Positions 21,768-33,233 of a stretch of DNA of 64,000 nucleotides are shown one piece after another (position 1 is the first letter of the stretch; every line of letters begins with the position of its first letter). The notes beneath the pieces were generated by a model that searched no databases, was not told the origin of the DNA, and was given only the letters and a program-made list of their open reading frames with translations. The stretch is taken from positions 496,001 through 560,000 of the forward strand of contig NZ_RQRU01000001.1 in NCBI RefSeq assembly GCF_004335015.1. The letters run 5' to 3'. A program made the translations under genes and the position numbers. This stretch comes from Psychrobacter pygoscelis (lineage in GTDB: Bacteria; Pseudomonadota; Gammaproteobacteria; Pseudomonadales; Moraxellaceae).

Positions 21768-21803
21768 TAAAAAAAGCAGAGACACGAGAGCCTCTGCTTT
21801 TTA
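21768..21803. terminator. bidirectional terminator between the unknown gene and argG
   Basis: A perfect 11-bp stem (AAAAAGCAGAG with its complement) has a 10-nt loop and T-runs on both strands. Confidence 0.85.
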
Positions 21804-21834
21804 TCAAAAGTAACGTTAAACTGCGGATGCAGAC

Positions 21835-23073
21835 TTATTTAGATAAGTCACGACCACGGCTAGCTTCAATGGCTAGACGCAGACCATTTAAGCGAATAAA
21901 GCCTTCAGCATCTTTTTGATCATACGCACCCGCATCGTCTTCAAATGTGGCTATCTTCTCATCAAATAGTGAGTCCTCTGACTTACGGCCGACGACGCTA
22001 ACATTGCCTTTATACAGCTTCACTCGAACTGTACCGTTGACGTACTCCTGCGACTTATCGATCAGCGCTTGAAGCATTTCACGCTCAGGGCTGAACCAAT
22101 AGCCATTGTAGATAATCTTCGCATAGCGTGGCATTAGCTCGTCTTTAAGATGTGCAGCTTCACGATCTAACGTTAAGGACTCAATACCACGGTGCGCTTT
22201 AAGCATGATAGTCCCTGCTGGCGTCTCATAGCAGCCGCGAGACTTCATGCCGACATAGCGGTTTTCGACAATATCTAAGCGACCAATGCCATGCTTACCA
22301 CCGATCTCATTGAGCTTGGTCATCACTTCAAATGGCTTTAGACGCTCACCATCGATAGCGACGATATCACCTTTTTCGTACTCAAGCTCTAGATATTGAG
22401 CTTCGTCAGGTGCTTTTTCTGGGCTTACCGACCAGCGCCACATATCCTCTTCAGCTTCCGCATAAGGATCTTCTAAAATGCCACCTTCATAAGAGATGTG
22501 CAATAAGTTGGCATCCATAGAATAAGGCGACTTTTTCTTATTGGCCGCAAAGTCGATTGGGATATTATGCTCTTCTGCATATTGCATTAGGCTTTCGCGG
22601 CTAGATAGATCCCACTCCCGCCATGGCGCGATAGTTTTGATCTCTGGCGCAAGGGCAATAGCACCTAGCTCAAAACGAACTTGATCATTCCCTTTGCCAG
22701 TAGCCCCATGGCTGATAGCGTCAGCGTTGTGCTCTTTAGCAATCTCAACTAAGCGCTTGGCAATAAGCGGTCTGGCAATGGAGGTCCCTAATAGGTACTC
22801 GCCCTCGTAGATGGCATTGGCACGAAACATCGGAAATACGTAATCACGGGCGAACTCTTCGCGCAGATCTTCGATATAAATATTCTTGATACCCATCGCT
22901 TCAGCCTTGGCACGTGCAGGCTCAACTTCTTCGCCTTGACCAATATCAGCAGTGAAAGTAATGACTTCCGCCTCATAGGTTTCTTGTAGCCATTTGGCGA
23001 TAATTGAAGTATCTAGACCACCTGAATAGGCCAAGACAATTTTATTAATATTCTTTGGATCAAGTTTAGACAT
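21835..23073 (-). CDS. argG: argininosuccinate synthase
   Basis: This enzyme condenses citrulline and aspartate with ATP to argininosuccinate, the penultimate step of arginine synthesis. The 412-residue protein has the ATP-pyrophosphatase P-loop [10 protein letters not shown] (13-22), the [15 protein letters not shown] block for citrulline/ATP binding, and the [15 protein letters not shown] segment. It is a single minus-strand gene. A 626-base gap upstream separates it from divergent pyrC. Confidence 0.98.
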   Translation of the reverse strand: MSKLDPKNINKIVLAYSGGLDTSIIAKWLQETYEAEVITFTADIGQGEEVEPARAKAEAMGIKNIYIEDLREEFARDYVFPMFRANAIYEGEYLLGTSIARPLIAKRLVEIAKEHNADAISHGATGKGNDQVRFELGAIALAPEIKTIAPWREWDLSSRESLMQYAEEHNIPIDFAANKKKSPYSMDANLLHISYEGGILEDPYAEAEEDMWRWSVSPEKAPDEAQYLELEYEKGDIVAIDGERLKPFEVMTKLNEIGGKHGIGRLDIVENRYVGMKSRGCYETPAGTIMLKAHRGIESLTLDREAAHLKDELMPRYAKIIYNGYWFSPEREMLQALIDKSQEYVNGTVRVKLYKGNVSVVGRKSEDSLFDEKIATFEDDAGAYDQKDAEGFIRLNGLRLAIEASRGRDLSK

Positions 23074-23699
23074 AGAACATCCTTATGTAATGAAGCGAGA
23101 GTGAAACTAAGTAAGTGTAATTGATTAAAGTTATTAAAAATAATACTGGTGCTCAAATACTGCCATTCCTAACACAGTTAATGGACCTTACTGGCAAGTC
23201 CAATCTAGTCTCTCTAAGGATGACTTGTAACTCAGTTAGGATATTGAGGTATGATTAACATCGCATGATGTGACAGCTTAAGCCAGCTTGGTTCACTGAA
23301 TAGTCTGATAAGTTAGCAGTATTATCTTGCTATGCTAATTACTAGGCTTCTTAACTTATCGAAGTATTTAACCAAGACAACCAACAATTATAGGATAGAC
23401 TCTCTAGCTATGTTAGTAAACCCTTGGTTAATAAATGTCTACTGCAAAATAGCCTTAGCCATTTTCAGCCGTTAAACGTCAATTTTGGTAAATGAGGCCA
23501 CGTCCTAGTATTGACTTATCTCTAAGCACTCGTCCAGCACATATTTAGAGCAATAACCACCAATAGTCACAATCATTAGTCTAAAAGTCATCGATTAAAT
23601 CTAGGGGGAAATATACCAATTCATGCTCTATCACTCATTTAGTCACTGCATAAAACCTGTTATTATATCCGCATTCTTATTTGTATACCGACCATATCT
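23074..23699. other. divergent intergenic region, argG / pyrC
   Basis: About 625 AT-rich bases presumably contain both promoters. I cannot place ARG boxes with confidence and see no ORF or stable hairpin. Confidence 0.4.
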
Positions 23700-24878
23700 A
23701 TGACAGTCCAGACCTTGACCCCCGAATCCAATTCAGACTCAAATTCTAGCACTTCGTCTACGGCCAGCACAGAAACCGAGATTCGCTTGTCTTCCTCAGA
23801 AGCACCCGCTAAGACCGTGACCATAACTCAACCCGATGATTGGCATATTCACCTTCGTGATGGGGCGGCACTGCCTACTACGGTAGCGCATGCTGCGCAG
23901 AGCTTTAACCGCGTCATATGTATGCCAAATCTAGTACCGCCAGTCAAAACAACGGCTGAGGCTATCGCTTATCGTGAGCGTATTCTGGCTGCACTTGATG
24001 CCTCTTCAATAGCGCAGGCTAGAAAGGATGCTTTTGACCCACGCATGACGCTATATCTTACCGATCATACGACAGCGAAAGATATTCAAGAGGCTGCAAA
24101 GTCGGGACTGGTTCAAGCTGTCAAGCTCTACCCTGCTGGCGCTACCACCAACTCCGCGGACGGGGTTACCGATATTAATAAATGCGTCGATGTCTTTGAC
24201 GCGATGGAAGCTCATAACCTACCACTGCTTATCCACGGTGAAGTCACAAGCGCTCATGTGGATATCTTTGATCGAGAAAAGCGTTTTTTAGATGAGGTTC
24301 TTAGTCAGATTATCGCTAAGTTTCCGACACTTAAAATCGTCGTTGAGCATATCACCACCAGTGATGCCGCTGACTTTGTCTTGGAGCAAGGCAATCAAGT
24401 AGCCGCGACCATCACGCCGCAGCATTTACTCTTTAACCGCAATCATTTATTGGTCGGCGGCATCAAACCGCATTTTTATTGCTTGCCTATCTTAAAGCGT
24501 GAGCAGCATCAACGTGTACTCCTTGATGTAGCCACTAGCGGTAATCCTAAGTTCTTTTTAGGAACTGACTCAGCGCCGCATGCCACCCACGCCAAAGAAA
24601 ATGCTTGTGGCTGTGCAGGTTGTTATAGCGCGGCTAATGCGCTTCCGCTCTACGCTACTGCTTTTGATAGTGTGGGTAAGATTGATAAACTAGAAGGCTT
24701 CGCTAGTCGCTTTGGTGCTCAGTTCTATGGCCTACCGATCAATCAAGGCACCATCACCTTAATAAAACAGCCTATGACAGTGCCCAGCGCCTATCCTTAT
24801 CTTCAAAGTAGCGCCGACAATAATACGTTAATCCCGCTAATGGCAGGTGAGGTCTTACCGTGGTCGATCAAAGGATAG
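23700..24878 (+). CDS. pyrC: dihydroorotase
   Basis: This zinc enzyme cyclises carbamoyl-aspartate to dihydroorotate in pyrimidine synthesis. It is of the class II (E. coli-like) type, with [11 protein letters not shown] carrying the first metal histidines, the carbamylated-Lys region [27 protein letters not shown] and the FLGTDSAPH Asp. At 392 residues it is about 40 longer than the E. coli enzyme. The extra is an N-terminal Ser/Thr/Glu-rich stretch (residues 1-40) before the barrel, and no internal ATG would remove it. It is followed 195 bases later by rnt on the same strand. Confidence 0.95.
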   Translation: MTVQTLTPESNSDSNSSTSSTASTETEIRLSSSEAPAKTVTITQPDDWHIHLRDGAALPTTVAHAAQSFNRVICMPNLVPPVKTTAEAIAYRERILAALDASSIAQARKDAFDPRMTLYLTDHTTAKDIQEAAKSGLVQAVKLYPAGATTNSADGVTDINKCVDVFDAMEAHNLPLLIHGEVTSAHVDIFDREKRFLDEVLSQIIAKFPTLKIVVEHITTSDAADFVLEQGNQVAATITPQHLLFNRNHLLVGGIKPHFYCLPILKREQHQRVLLDVATSGNPKFFLGTDSAPHATHAKENACGCAGCYSAANALPLYATAFDSVGKIDKLEGFASRFGAQFYGLPINQGTITLIKQPMTVPSAYPYLQSSADNNTLIPLMAGEVLPWSIKG

Positions 24879-25073
24879 CCTTTATTATTCATTAATCACT
24901 AGCTGTCGTAGAACGACTATCGAATTTATCTGACATTTATCGCTACTATCGCGCTACCCCTTAGCGACTCCCCAGTATTTTTCTGAAGTTTTTTCCGATA
25001 TAGGGAGTGTCAGATTTAAGTTCGCTCCTTTATCTTTTGATGATTTTCATCCTTTATTTAACTGATACTTTGT

Positions 25074-25877
25074 ATGAATAAGTCTAGCATTACCTCGTCA
25101 ACTGATGAGCTTAAAACTGTACAACCGCCTAACACCGCTCTAGATAATCATCTTGATGAGTCTGGCTCTACTGATGTTGTGCCTGACAGTAATACGCCCT
25201 CATCCAGCGCACCTATCAACAAGCTCAGCGAACGCTTTCGCAAGTTTATGCCGGTCGTCGTCGATGTAGAGACCGCTGGATTTAATGCGCAAACTGATGC
25301 CTTACTAGAGATCGCCTGCATTCCTATCTTGATGGATGAGAATGGCCGCTTCTATCAGGGCGAGCCGTTAAACGCCCATATTGAGCCTTTCGAAGGGGCC
25401 AATTTAGAGGCACGCGCCCTAGAGTTCACCGGCATTGATCCTAGTAACCCCTTAAGAAAAGCCATTGCCGAAGACGAGAAGGTAGCGCTTAGACGATTGT
25501 TCAAAGGCTTAAAAGAAGTGCGACGCGATCATGATTGCCGTCAATGTGTCTTAGTCGGTCACAATGCCCACTTTGATCTAGGTTTTTTAAACGCTGCTAT
25601 AGAACGTACCAATAGCAAAAATCATAGCCCTTTTCACGCCTTTTCAGTCCTAGATACCGTATCGCTCTCTGCCTTAGCTTTTGGTCAGACCGTGCTAGCC
25701 CGAGCCTGTAAGGCTGCTGGTATCGATTTTAACGGCAGTGATGCTCACTCCGCACTTTATGACACGCAAAAGACCGCTGAACTTTTTTGTCACATTTTAA
25801 ACAACTATCCTATGCTGCCTAATGCTTTACATACTGATCAAAGACCAGTCGAGTTACAGGATAGTGACACTCAGTAA
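25074..25877 (+). CDS. rnt: ribonuclease T
   Basis: RNase T is a DEDD-family 3'-5' exoribonuclease that trims tRNA and other stable RNA 3' ends. The Exo I motif VVDVETAGFNAQTDALLEIA, Exo II GHNAHFDLGFLNAA and Exo III HSALYDTQKTAELF are all present, with the catalytic Asp/Glu and His. The 267 residues exceed the E. coli length (215) because of a polar, Ser/Thr/Asp-rich N-terminal extension of about 55 residues. The tRNA-Glu gene lies just downstream. Confidence 0.95.
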   Translation: MNKSSITSSTDELKTVQPPNTALDNHLDESGSTDVVPDSNTPSSSAPINKLSERFRKFMPVVVDVETAGFNAQTDALLEIACIPILMDENGRFYQGEPLNAHIEPFEGANLEARALEFTGIDPSNPLRKAIAEDEKVALRRLFKGLKEVRRDHDCRQCVLVGHNAHFDLGFLNAAIERTNSKNHSPFHAFSVLDTVSLSALAFGQTVLARACKAAGIDFNGSDAHSALYDTQKTAELFCHILNNYPMLPNALHTDQRPVELQDSDTQ

Positions 25878-26009
25878 GCAGCGTCTGTTTAATACATTTA
25901 TCCATCTTTATGTCGCTACTTAGGCAGCTGTTAATCGTTAACCTTTTACTTGCTAAATTATGACTAACTATGCTGTCATGATATTCTCTGGTCTACCATC
26001 GCCGGTTAT

Positions 26010-26144
26010 ATGCTCTTTGCCATCATTGTCAGCTTGTTGATATCCTTGTGGATTCGCCACTATTTAAAGCAGTTTGAGATCAGCTCTTCATGTCCAATGC
26101 AACAGACACCGATACCGCTTAAAAAAGTTAAAAAAAGGTCTTGA
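26010..26144 (+). CDS. possible small membrane protein, or remnant of one
   Basis: This 44-codon frame encodes one hydrophobic helix (MLFAIIVSLLISLWIRHYL) followed by a basic tail. The frame stays open upstream without an ATG (WSTIAGY). In another frame, just before it, ATG starts MTNYAVMIF. One indel would join the two into a longer small membrane protein. No good ribosome site is seen. Its stop overlaps the -35 box of the tRNA-Glu promoter. It is either a decayed gene or a very short real one. Confidence 0.3.
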   Translation: MLFAIIVSLLISLWIRHYLKQFEISSSCPMQQTPIPLKKVKKRS

Positions 26145-26169
26145 CAGCATTTTATTTTGACTTTAGAAT
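26141..26169 (+). promoter_or_regulatory. sigma-70 promoter of tRNA-Glu
   Basis: A consensus TTGACA -35 box is followed, after exactly 17 bases, by TAGAAT at -10, about 48 bases before the mature tRNA. Confidence 0.85.
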
Positions 26170-26216
26170 ACGCACCACTTCGACATTAACGGTGAAAGCG
26201 GTCGAGGTTAATACTA

Positions 26217-26292
26217 GTCCCCATCGTCTAGAGGCCTAGGACATCGCCCTTTCACGGCGGTAACCGGGGTTCGAATCCCCGTGGGGACGCCA
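26217..26292 (+). tRNA. tRNA-Glu (anticodon UUC)
   Basis: This 76-base gene folds as a full cloverleaf. The acceptor GTCCCCA pairs with TGGGGAC, the discriminator is G and CCA is encoded. The anticodon loop is CCTTTCACG with anticodon TTC. The T-arm is CCGGGGTTCGAATCCCCG-like. It is a single gene with its own promoter and terminator. Confidence 0.97.
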
Positions 26293-26330
26293 AATATCTG
26301 TGAGCTATTTACACTGTTCTATAGCCCACA

Positions 26331-26367
26331 CTAAAAAAGCCAAGTCTAAATAGATTTGGCTTTTTTA
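26331..26367 (+). terminator. intrinsic terminator after tRNA-Glu
   Basis: AAAAAAGCCAAGTCT pairs with AGATTTGGCTTTTTT (one G-U) around a four-base loop, followed by the T-run. Confidence 0.9.
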
Positions 26368-26515
26368 TTGCCTAAATTTTGCTTATCGGCTCTAAATTGG
26401 AATTATGGTTGCTAGCAAGTCATTTTTTACCCGTGACTCATTACCGTATTAGTTTTCATATGATTAACTAGATTACCAGCGCTACAACCATTGCAAATCC
26501 ACTGACACTTATATG

Positions 26516-27073
26516 TTAAAAACTTGTCGAATTCAGTAGCCACCAGTTAACTATAAGCAGCAAAATCAGCATAGCTTGAATAAATAAGAATGCTTGGTGC
26601 ATACTGACCAATCTAGTCAAGGTTAGACCCAAGGTATTATATCGTAGAGGTCTGGCAAACTCATGCTCATGGTCGACAGCATATTCTTTTAACAACGCCA
26701 AAAAATCTTTCCAATCATCACCTTGCCAGTTATCTGGTCGAAAAGGTAATAGATTTTTTAGGGCAACCTCTTTGACCATACCCTTTTGTAGCACCCAAGA
26801 CTGAAGCGCCCACTTCTCAAATGAGCGCTGCATAATTCTATCATAGTACAAAATCTGCATTTCTTGATGACGGCTATCTACTAATAGCTCGTTTTTTAGA
26901 TTGGTCAAAGCTTGCTCATTACCCTCAACATACTGAAAGAAATAACCGTTACCATAGCAAAGAATGCCAGTAATCTGATTCAGAAGATTATTATGAATAG
27001 AGGTTTTAGAGATATCATTCAGCGTCCCTGCACTTATTAATCCTCCAGAAGTGATTCGACTAATATAAGCCAT
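26516..27073 (-). CDS. BLUF-domain photoreceptor with a C-terminal membrane helix
   Basis: BLUF domains bind FAD and sense blue light through a Tyr-Gln pair next to the flavin. Counting from the ATG at 27073, the key residues are present: Tyr3 (MAYIS), Asn29 and Gln47 (YFFQYVEG), with the ITGILCY core and a Trp in the C-terminal cap. After the domain (to about 100) there is a linker, then a strong hydrophobic helix near residues 158-181 (FLFIQAMLILLLIVNWWLL). That is unusual for short BLUF proteins. Two starts are possible: this ATG with GAGGAG before it, or a TTG at 27124 with AGGAGAG. I prefer the ATG because BLUF domains begin within a few residues of the Tyr. Confidence 0.85.
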   Translation of the reverse strand: MAYISRITSGGLISAGTLNDISKTSIHNNLLNQITGILCYGNGYFFQYVEGNEQALTNLKNELLVDSRHQEMQILYYDRIMQRSFEKWALQSWVLQKGMVKEVALKNLLPFRPDNWQGDDWKDFLALLKEYAVDHEHEFARPLRYNTLGLTLTRLVSMHQAFLFIQAMLILLLIVNWWLLNSTSF

Positions 27074-27124
27074 GCCAAAAAGCTCCTCTGAGCCTTCTTT
27101 AGTAGGTGCAATGAGTGATGGCAA

Positions 27125-27995
27125 ATAATCTCTCCTAAATAAGCCAACTATCTATTGGCTGACTGAAATAAAACCCCTACGTTGTGAGTAAGGTGACTGA
27201 CAGTTTGCCGTTAATAGAGTAGTGAAGAATTTTGATAGGTATTTACAATAGATACTTCATTAGTAAACTATTTTTATTAGTTAAAGCACTAAAGTCTTAA
27301 CTTCTAACGATTGAATAACCTCTACTATGAGCATGGAATTTGCCTCGAACTAAAAATCCATTATTACAATATTGATTAGACACAGTAATAAGCATTCAAT
27401 AAAAGATATCTTTAGCAGAAAATTAATTGAAACTTATCTATTAAACCCTCTAGAAAGGGTTTAATTAAAGGAATTATAGGATTTTAATATGTCTAAGAAA
27501 TAGATAGATTGATAATTGAATAGTTACTACTACTCATCTATACAGATAGGAGTCACGTTAGAGAACCAAAACTGAAAGTTTTTAGTAGATTTTTGCATCA
27601 TAAACATTCTTATTTACTAAAGCAATTACTTTAATCAATTTATAGAATTAAATTTACTAGATAGAACATCTCTTATAAAAAACTATCCTTGTTTATTAAA
27701 TTAATATTTAATTATTTTTAAACACATAAACTTTTTTGTTTAAAGACACTAATCTATTTAATTTTATAAGGGTACAGTTAATATTTTACCTTGACTGCTG
27801 CAGTCATTATTTCTTAACTTTTAAGATAGAGTCAATCCATTTCAGACTTGACACAAAGTCGCTGGGATAAATTGTCGCCCGTTTCAGTCATCTCATGACC
27901 TCTAGCCAGTAAAACTATCCCAGTTCCGCAGGATAATACAACGACTCTATTTTATTTAGAAGCGACTATGCTCTAGATAATTTCGCTATTAGCAA
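27125..27995. other. long AT-rich intergenic region
   Basis: About 870 bases lie upstream of the BLUF gene and downstream of ispD. They are very AT-rich. They contain dispersed repeat copy B (27826-27972). I find no ORF or RNA I can support. Confidence 0.45.
27826..27972 (+). repeat. MITE-like dispersed repeat, copy B
   Basis: The left end ATAGAGTCAATCC is followed at +36 by CTGGGATAAATTG, then CAGTCAT, GACCTCTAGCCAG, ATCCCAG and TTTTATTTAGA, and the element ends near CGACTAT. It matches copy C in its left half and copy A in its right half, and so links the family. It lies just downstream of ispD. Confidence 0.75.
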
Positions 27996-28760
27996 TTATT
28001 GTAGGCTAATAATAGCCTGCAACATTGGTAAATCTTCAGCGTAAGTTAGTTTTAAATTCTGTCGACTGCCATTTACTAGCCTGATTGCCATTGACAGCGC
28101 TTCAAAAGCACTGGCCTCGTCTGTAATCTCTAGATGATTCTGGGCAACGTGAGCCAGTACCTTTTGTAACGCGCCTAATCGGAACACCTGCGGTGTCTGC
28201 GCCTGCCATAATCCATTTCTATTCACTGTATGGGCGATATATCGACTCTCATTAGTTTTAGACTCAGATTGCGCTTTTAGTGTATCGGCCACAGGCGTCG
28301 CCAAAATTGCGCCAAACTTTTCTTGCTTAGCTGCTTCGATCACAGCTTCTATATCCTTTACCGGGACAGCGGGCCTAGCTGCATCATGGATGACGACTAA
28401 ATCCTGACTACAACCGCCATCATCAATAAGACGCTGCACGCCTGCTTGTACCGACTGCCAGCGCTCACTTCCACCAATAGCAAAGCGTACGTCCATATCG
28501 AAGCTAAGCTCACGGCAGTAATGATCGTCACTGGCGATTACTATTAGACAATTATCGATATAGCGGCTTGTTGCCAATCTGGCAACACTGTGCTCAAGTA
28601 ATGTTCTATCGTTTAGTTTCACGTACTGTTTAGGCTTATCTGCGCCAAAACGGCTGCCTTTTCCAGCCGCGACTATCAGCGTATGAATTTGTAGTTCCTT
28701 GTTGGCTAGATTGGCGCTATCAGTGTCTATATTAAGCATATATTTAAAGTCATGGGTCAT
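27996..28760 (-). CDS. ispD: 2-C-methyl-D-erythritol 4-phosphate cytidylyltransferase
   Basis: IspD forms CDP-methylerythritol from MEP and CTP in the non-mevalonate isoprenoid pathway. The nucleotide-binding signature LIVAAGKGSRFG lies near residues 29-40, followed by KPKQYVKL, the IHDAARPAV segment and a C-terminal ITDEASAFE block. It is 254 residues, about 18-20 longer than usual at the N-terminus; MLNIDTDS is a possible later start. It follows eno and ftsB in the classic order, but a strong terminator at 28826 separates it from ftsB, so it needs its own promoter. Confidence 0.95.
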   Translation of the reverse strand: MTHDFKYMLNIDTDSANLANKELQIHTLIVAAGKGSRFGADKPKQYVKLNDRTLLEHSVARLATSRYIDNCLIVIASDDHYCRELSFDMDVRFAIGGSERWQSVQAGVQRLIDDGGCSQDLVVIHDAARPAVPVKDIEAVIEAAKQEKFGAILATPVADTLKAQSESKTNESRYIAHTVNRNGLWQAQTPQVFRLGALQKVLAHVAQNHLEITDEASAFEALSMAIRLVNGSRQNLKLTYAEDLPMLQAIISLQ

Positions 28761-28823
28761 AGGGCGTCAAAAGTCTGTGGTTATCAATAGGGGATGATTA
28801 ACTAACATGATTATGAGCTTTGA

Positions 28824-28862
28824 TAAAAAAAACGACAGTCAGAAATGGATTCCAACTGTCGT
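28824..28862 (-). terminator. intrinsic terminator after eno-ftsB
   Basis: On the minus strand, ACGACAGT and ACTGTCGT bracket an inner G-C/G-U stem and are followed by eight Ts. It lies 27 bases past the ftsB stop. Confidence 0.9.
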
Positions 28863-28888
28863 AATCGATGAATAATCCTCTTAAGCTA

Positions 28889-29203
28889 TTATTGAGCTTG
28901 TAAGGTAGTGGTCGTCGGTGCTGTGGATAGCTGAACAAAGGTCTCATTAGGCTTGATAAGACCTAGATCTAGTCGCGCATGCTCCTCTACCGCCTCTAGG
29001 CCCGTCTTTAAATCATGAACATCAGCACGCAAGATATTATTATCAGCGACTTGATTGTCATTGATCTGCTGCTGCTTTTCAATTTCAACCATCAACTCTT
29101 CGTGCTGTGAATGTCCATTTTCTCCTAGCCAATACTGATACTGCAGTCCTAGCAGAACCGCAATGGCGACAATCAATAACAGAAACTGGCTAAAATACTT
29201 CAT
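28889..29203 (-). CDS. ftsB: cell division protein FtsB
   Basis: This small bitopic protein of the FtsQLB divisome complex is 104 residues long. A short cytoplasmic start (MKYFSQ) is followed by one transmembrane helix (residues ~7-24), then a periplasmic coiled coil (~35-75, ending ADVHDLKTGLEAVEEHAR), the conserved DLGLIKPNETF motif and a Thr/Ala/Gln-rich tail. It begins 5 bases after the eno stop, so it is cotranscribed with eno. Confidence 0.93.
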   Translation of the reverse strand: MKYFSQFLLLIVAIAVLLGLQYQYWLGENGHSQHEELMVEIEKQQQINDNQVADNNILRADVHDLKTGLEAVEEHARLDLGLIKPNETFVQLSTAPTTTTLQAQ

Positions 29204-29208
29204 TGAGC

Positions 29209-30576
<1,368 letters not shown>

Positions 30577-30826
30577 TCAATCATCTTCTATTTGGCCATA
30601 ACGACATACGAGCAATCGGCTCTGCGTTCTGGCAGTATTTTTAGCTTTACATCAACGGCTATTAGGAATTATCAATATCACCTTATACATAAGAATATGA
30701 GCTTAAAGAAATATTGTACGACACCCTAAAAACCTTAAACATTGAGTCAGTAAGCGAGAGAAACGAATAATCGTCATAATACCACAACTTGCGGTCAACT
30801 CTAGTAGCGATAGTTAGGGAAAACAC

Positions 30827-33181
30827 TCAAGGGCCAGTAGCATTGGTTGGCGCTGGCTGCTCATAATCTATCGGCGTGACAGTGACCTCATTATCCCCAA
30901 CAGTAGTCTCAAACCGTGTTAGTCGTATGGCATTCATCAATACCGATATAGAGCTTAACGCCATGGCTGCCGCTGCAATCATTGGATTCAAAAAGCCAAA
31001 GGCCGCTAGAGGGATACCGATACAGTTATAAATAAAAGCAAAAAATAGATTTTGTTTAATATTCTTTAGCGTGGCTTTAGCAATCTTCTGGGCAGCATCC
31101 ACATGCATGAGTGAATTGCCCATTAGCCGTGCGGAGGCGCTGTGCTGCGCCACATCCGTACCTTCATACATAGCAAAGCTCGCATCAGCGGTGGCCATAG
31201 CAGGCGCATCATTGACGCCATCACCGACCATCGCCACACGATGACCCGCGACTTGCAGGGCAGAGATTCTATCTGCTTTGTCTCGCGGACTCAGCTTAGC
31301 ATAGGCTTCTTCAATACCTAGCTGAGCTGCCACATGTTCTACAACTGAAGACTTGTCCCCACTCATTAAGACGACATTGATATTGTCATTCGATAACGCT
31401 TTGACTGTCTGCTCAGCATCGCCCTTTAGATCATCAGCAAAGGCAAAAGCGCCTAATGGCTCATCATTGACACTGACAGCGACATTGCTCGATACCTGCC
31501 AAACCTTGGGCATCAGTTTTGGCAGTTTTAATGAGGCAAACTGCGGAGTCCCTACTTTAACCTCACCCAGCCCTGCTATCTGCGCCGAGACGCCTTGGCC
31601 TTGGACGACATTGATGTCTGAGACGTCATATAACTCTAAATCCTTATTAGCCGCTGCTTGAATCAGTGCAGTGGCTAATGGGTGACTGGCATGAACTTCG
31701 ACACTCGCGGCCAAGCTAAGCACCTCATCAGCATTGATAGACTTATCGACCACCACCTGATCGACCAATACCGGATGACCGACAGTAAGAGTGCCTGTCT
31801 TATCAACTACCACCGTATCAATACTGCCTGCCGCCTCTAAGCTTTGCGCATCCTTAAACCAAACGCCATGCCGCGCTGCCACACCCATTCCTGCCATAAT
31901 AGCAGCAGGGGTGGCAAGACCTAGCGCACAAGGACAAGCAATAACCAGTACGGATACCGCGTGCATTAATGCGGTCTCTAAATCATGGGTAATCCACCAC
32001 GTCAGTCCCAAAGTTACTAAAGCAATCGTCACAACAACAGGGACGAAGACAGCAGTGACCCTATCAGCCAGTCGTGCTAAATTGGCTTTGGAACCTTGGG
32101 CGTCACTGAGCGCCTGAACCATATCACCCAGCTGGGTGTCTTGACCCGTAGCAGTAACTTGGTAAACAAGACTGCCATTATCTACTAGTGCCCCAGCTAA
32201 CACTGAATCGCCACTTTGCTTCTCAAGTGGTACGGACTCACCTGTTAGATGGCTCTCATTGCACCAGCCACTGCCTGATACCACCACGCCATCAGTAGCA
32301 ATACGGCTGCCTTGCTTGGCTCGCAGCTGATCGCCTGCGACCACCTCGGATAGTGATACGCTGACAAAGCTGCCGTCAGGCTGCTGCTTCTCTACCTCAT
32401 TAGGGGTCAAAGTGAGCAAAAGATCTATACTGTTCAGACTGTGCTTTTTAGTTCGCGCTTCTAAGTATTTTCCTAAGCGAACAAAGGCGATAACCATCAC
32501 ACCAGCTTCAAAGTAAATGCTGGAATCATGAGTCAAGGACATTTGCATCGCCCCCCACCCTGCACCAATCATATCAAGGCCACCGCCTACGACCAGCCAA
32601 GAGTAGGTTGAATAAGCCCAAATCGTCACGGTACCGATAACAACCAACACATCCATATTGGCAACGCCGCCTCTGATTGAAGCCCAAGCGCTTTTATAAA
32701 AAGGCCACGCCAAACCAAACTGTACCACTGTCGCTAACACAAACTGAACCCAAACGGGGGGCATCCATGCCATACCTTGCCCTAGCATCATTCCTGCCAT
32801 ACCCACTAAAAATGGCAGTAGACATATCCAAAGCAAGATAAGTCGCCAAGGCAGAGGGGTTTTATCCTTTGCCGCTTCCTCGGTAAAGGCTTGCGACTCC
32901 TGGACATTCGCAGTAAATCCAGTCTTAGCGACCCACTCCATAACCTCATCCGCTGACATTTGCGTCGCGTCATAGTCTACATTCAAAGTCTCTGCGGCAA
33001 AATTGACACTCGCTTGTTCAATAGCCGGTTGTTTATTAAGCACCTTTTCGATACGTGTAGCACATGCTTGACAAGACATACCTTCAATAGCCAACTGTAA
33101 ATGGGTAGGCTGACTTGAATGCGGCTGATCAGCAGCAGCTGAATGAGAATCACGAGGAGTAGTTGAAGAAGGAAGAGACAT
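30827..33181 (-). CDS. copA: copper-translocating P1B-type ATPase
   Basis: CopA exports Cu(I) from the cytoplasm using ATP. In 784 residues it shows one N-terminal heavy-metal domain with the CxxC motif (GMSCQACATRIEK, near 34-46) and eight predicted membrane helices. The intramembrane copper site is ACPCALGLATP, the phosphorylation motif DKTGTLT, the HP motif SHPLATAL and the hinge GDGVNDAPA. The N-terminal 28 residues are polar and Ser/His-rich. copZ lies upstream on the same strand, separated by a terminator-like hairpin. No CueR-type regulator is adjacent. Confidence 0.95.
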   Translation of the reverse strand: MSLPSSTTPRDSHSAAADQPHSSQPTHLQLAIEGMSCQACATRIEKVLNKQPAIEQASVNFAAETLNVDYDATQMSADEVMEWVAKTGFTANVQESQAFTEEAAKDKTPLPWRLILLWICLLPFLVGMAGMMLGQGMAWMPPVWVQFVLATVVQFGLAWPFYKSAWASIRGGVANMDVLVVIGTVTIWAYSTYSWLVVGGGLDMIGAGWGAMQMSLTHDSSIYFEAGVMVIAFVRLGKYLEARTKKHSLNSIDLLLTLTPNEVEKQQPDGSFVSVSLSEVVAGDQLRAKQGSRIATDGVVVSGSGWCNESHLTGESVPLEKQSGDSVLAGALVDNGSLVYQVTATGQDTQLGDMVQALSDAQGSKANLARLADRVTAVFVPVVVTIALVTLGLTWWITHDLETALMHAVSVLVIACPCALGLATPAAIMAGMGVAARHGVWFKDAQSLEAAGSIDTVVVDKTGTLTVGHPVLVDQVVVDKSINADEVLSLAASVEVHASHPLATALIQAAANKDLELYDVSDINVVQGQGVSAQIAGLGEVKVGTPQFASLKLPKLMPKVWQVSSNVAVSVNDEPLGAFAFADDLKGDAEQTVKALSNDNINVVLMSGDKSSVVEHVAAQLGIEEAYAKLSPRDKADRISALQVAGHRVAMVGDGVNDAPAMATADASFAMYEGTDVAQHSASARLMGNSLMHVDAAQKIAKATLKNIKQNLFFAFIYNCIGIPLAAFGFLNPMIAAAAMALSSISVLMNAIRLTRFETTVGDNEVTVTPIDYEQPAPTNATGP

Positions 33182-33233
33182 AGTAGCAACGCTCGTTAGC
33201 AGATAATCTTGCGTAATTTAAAGTTAATTATAA

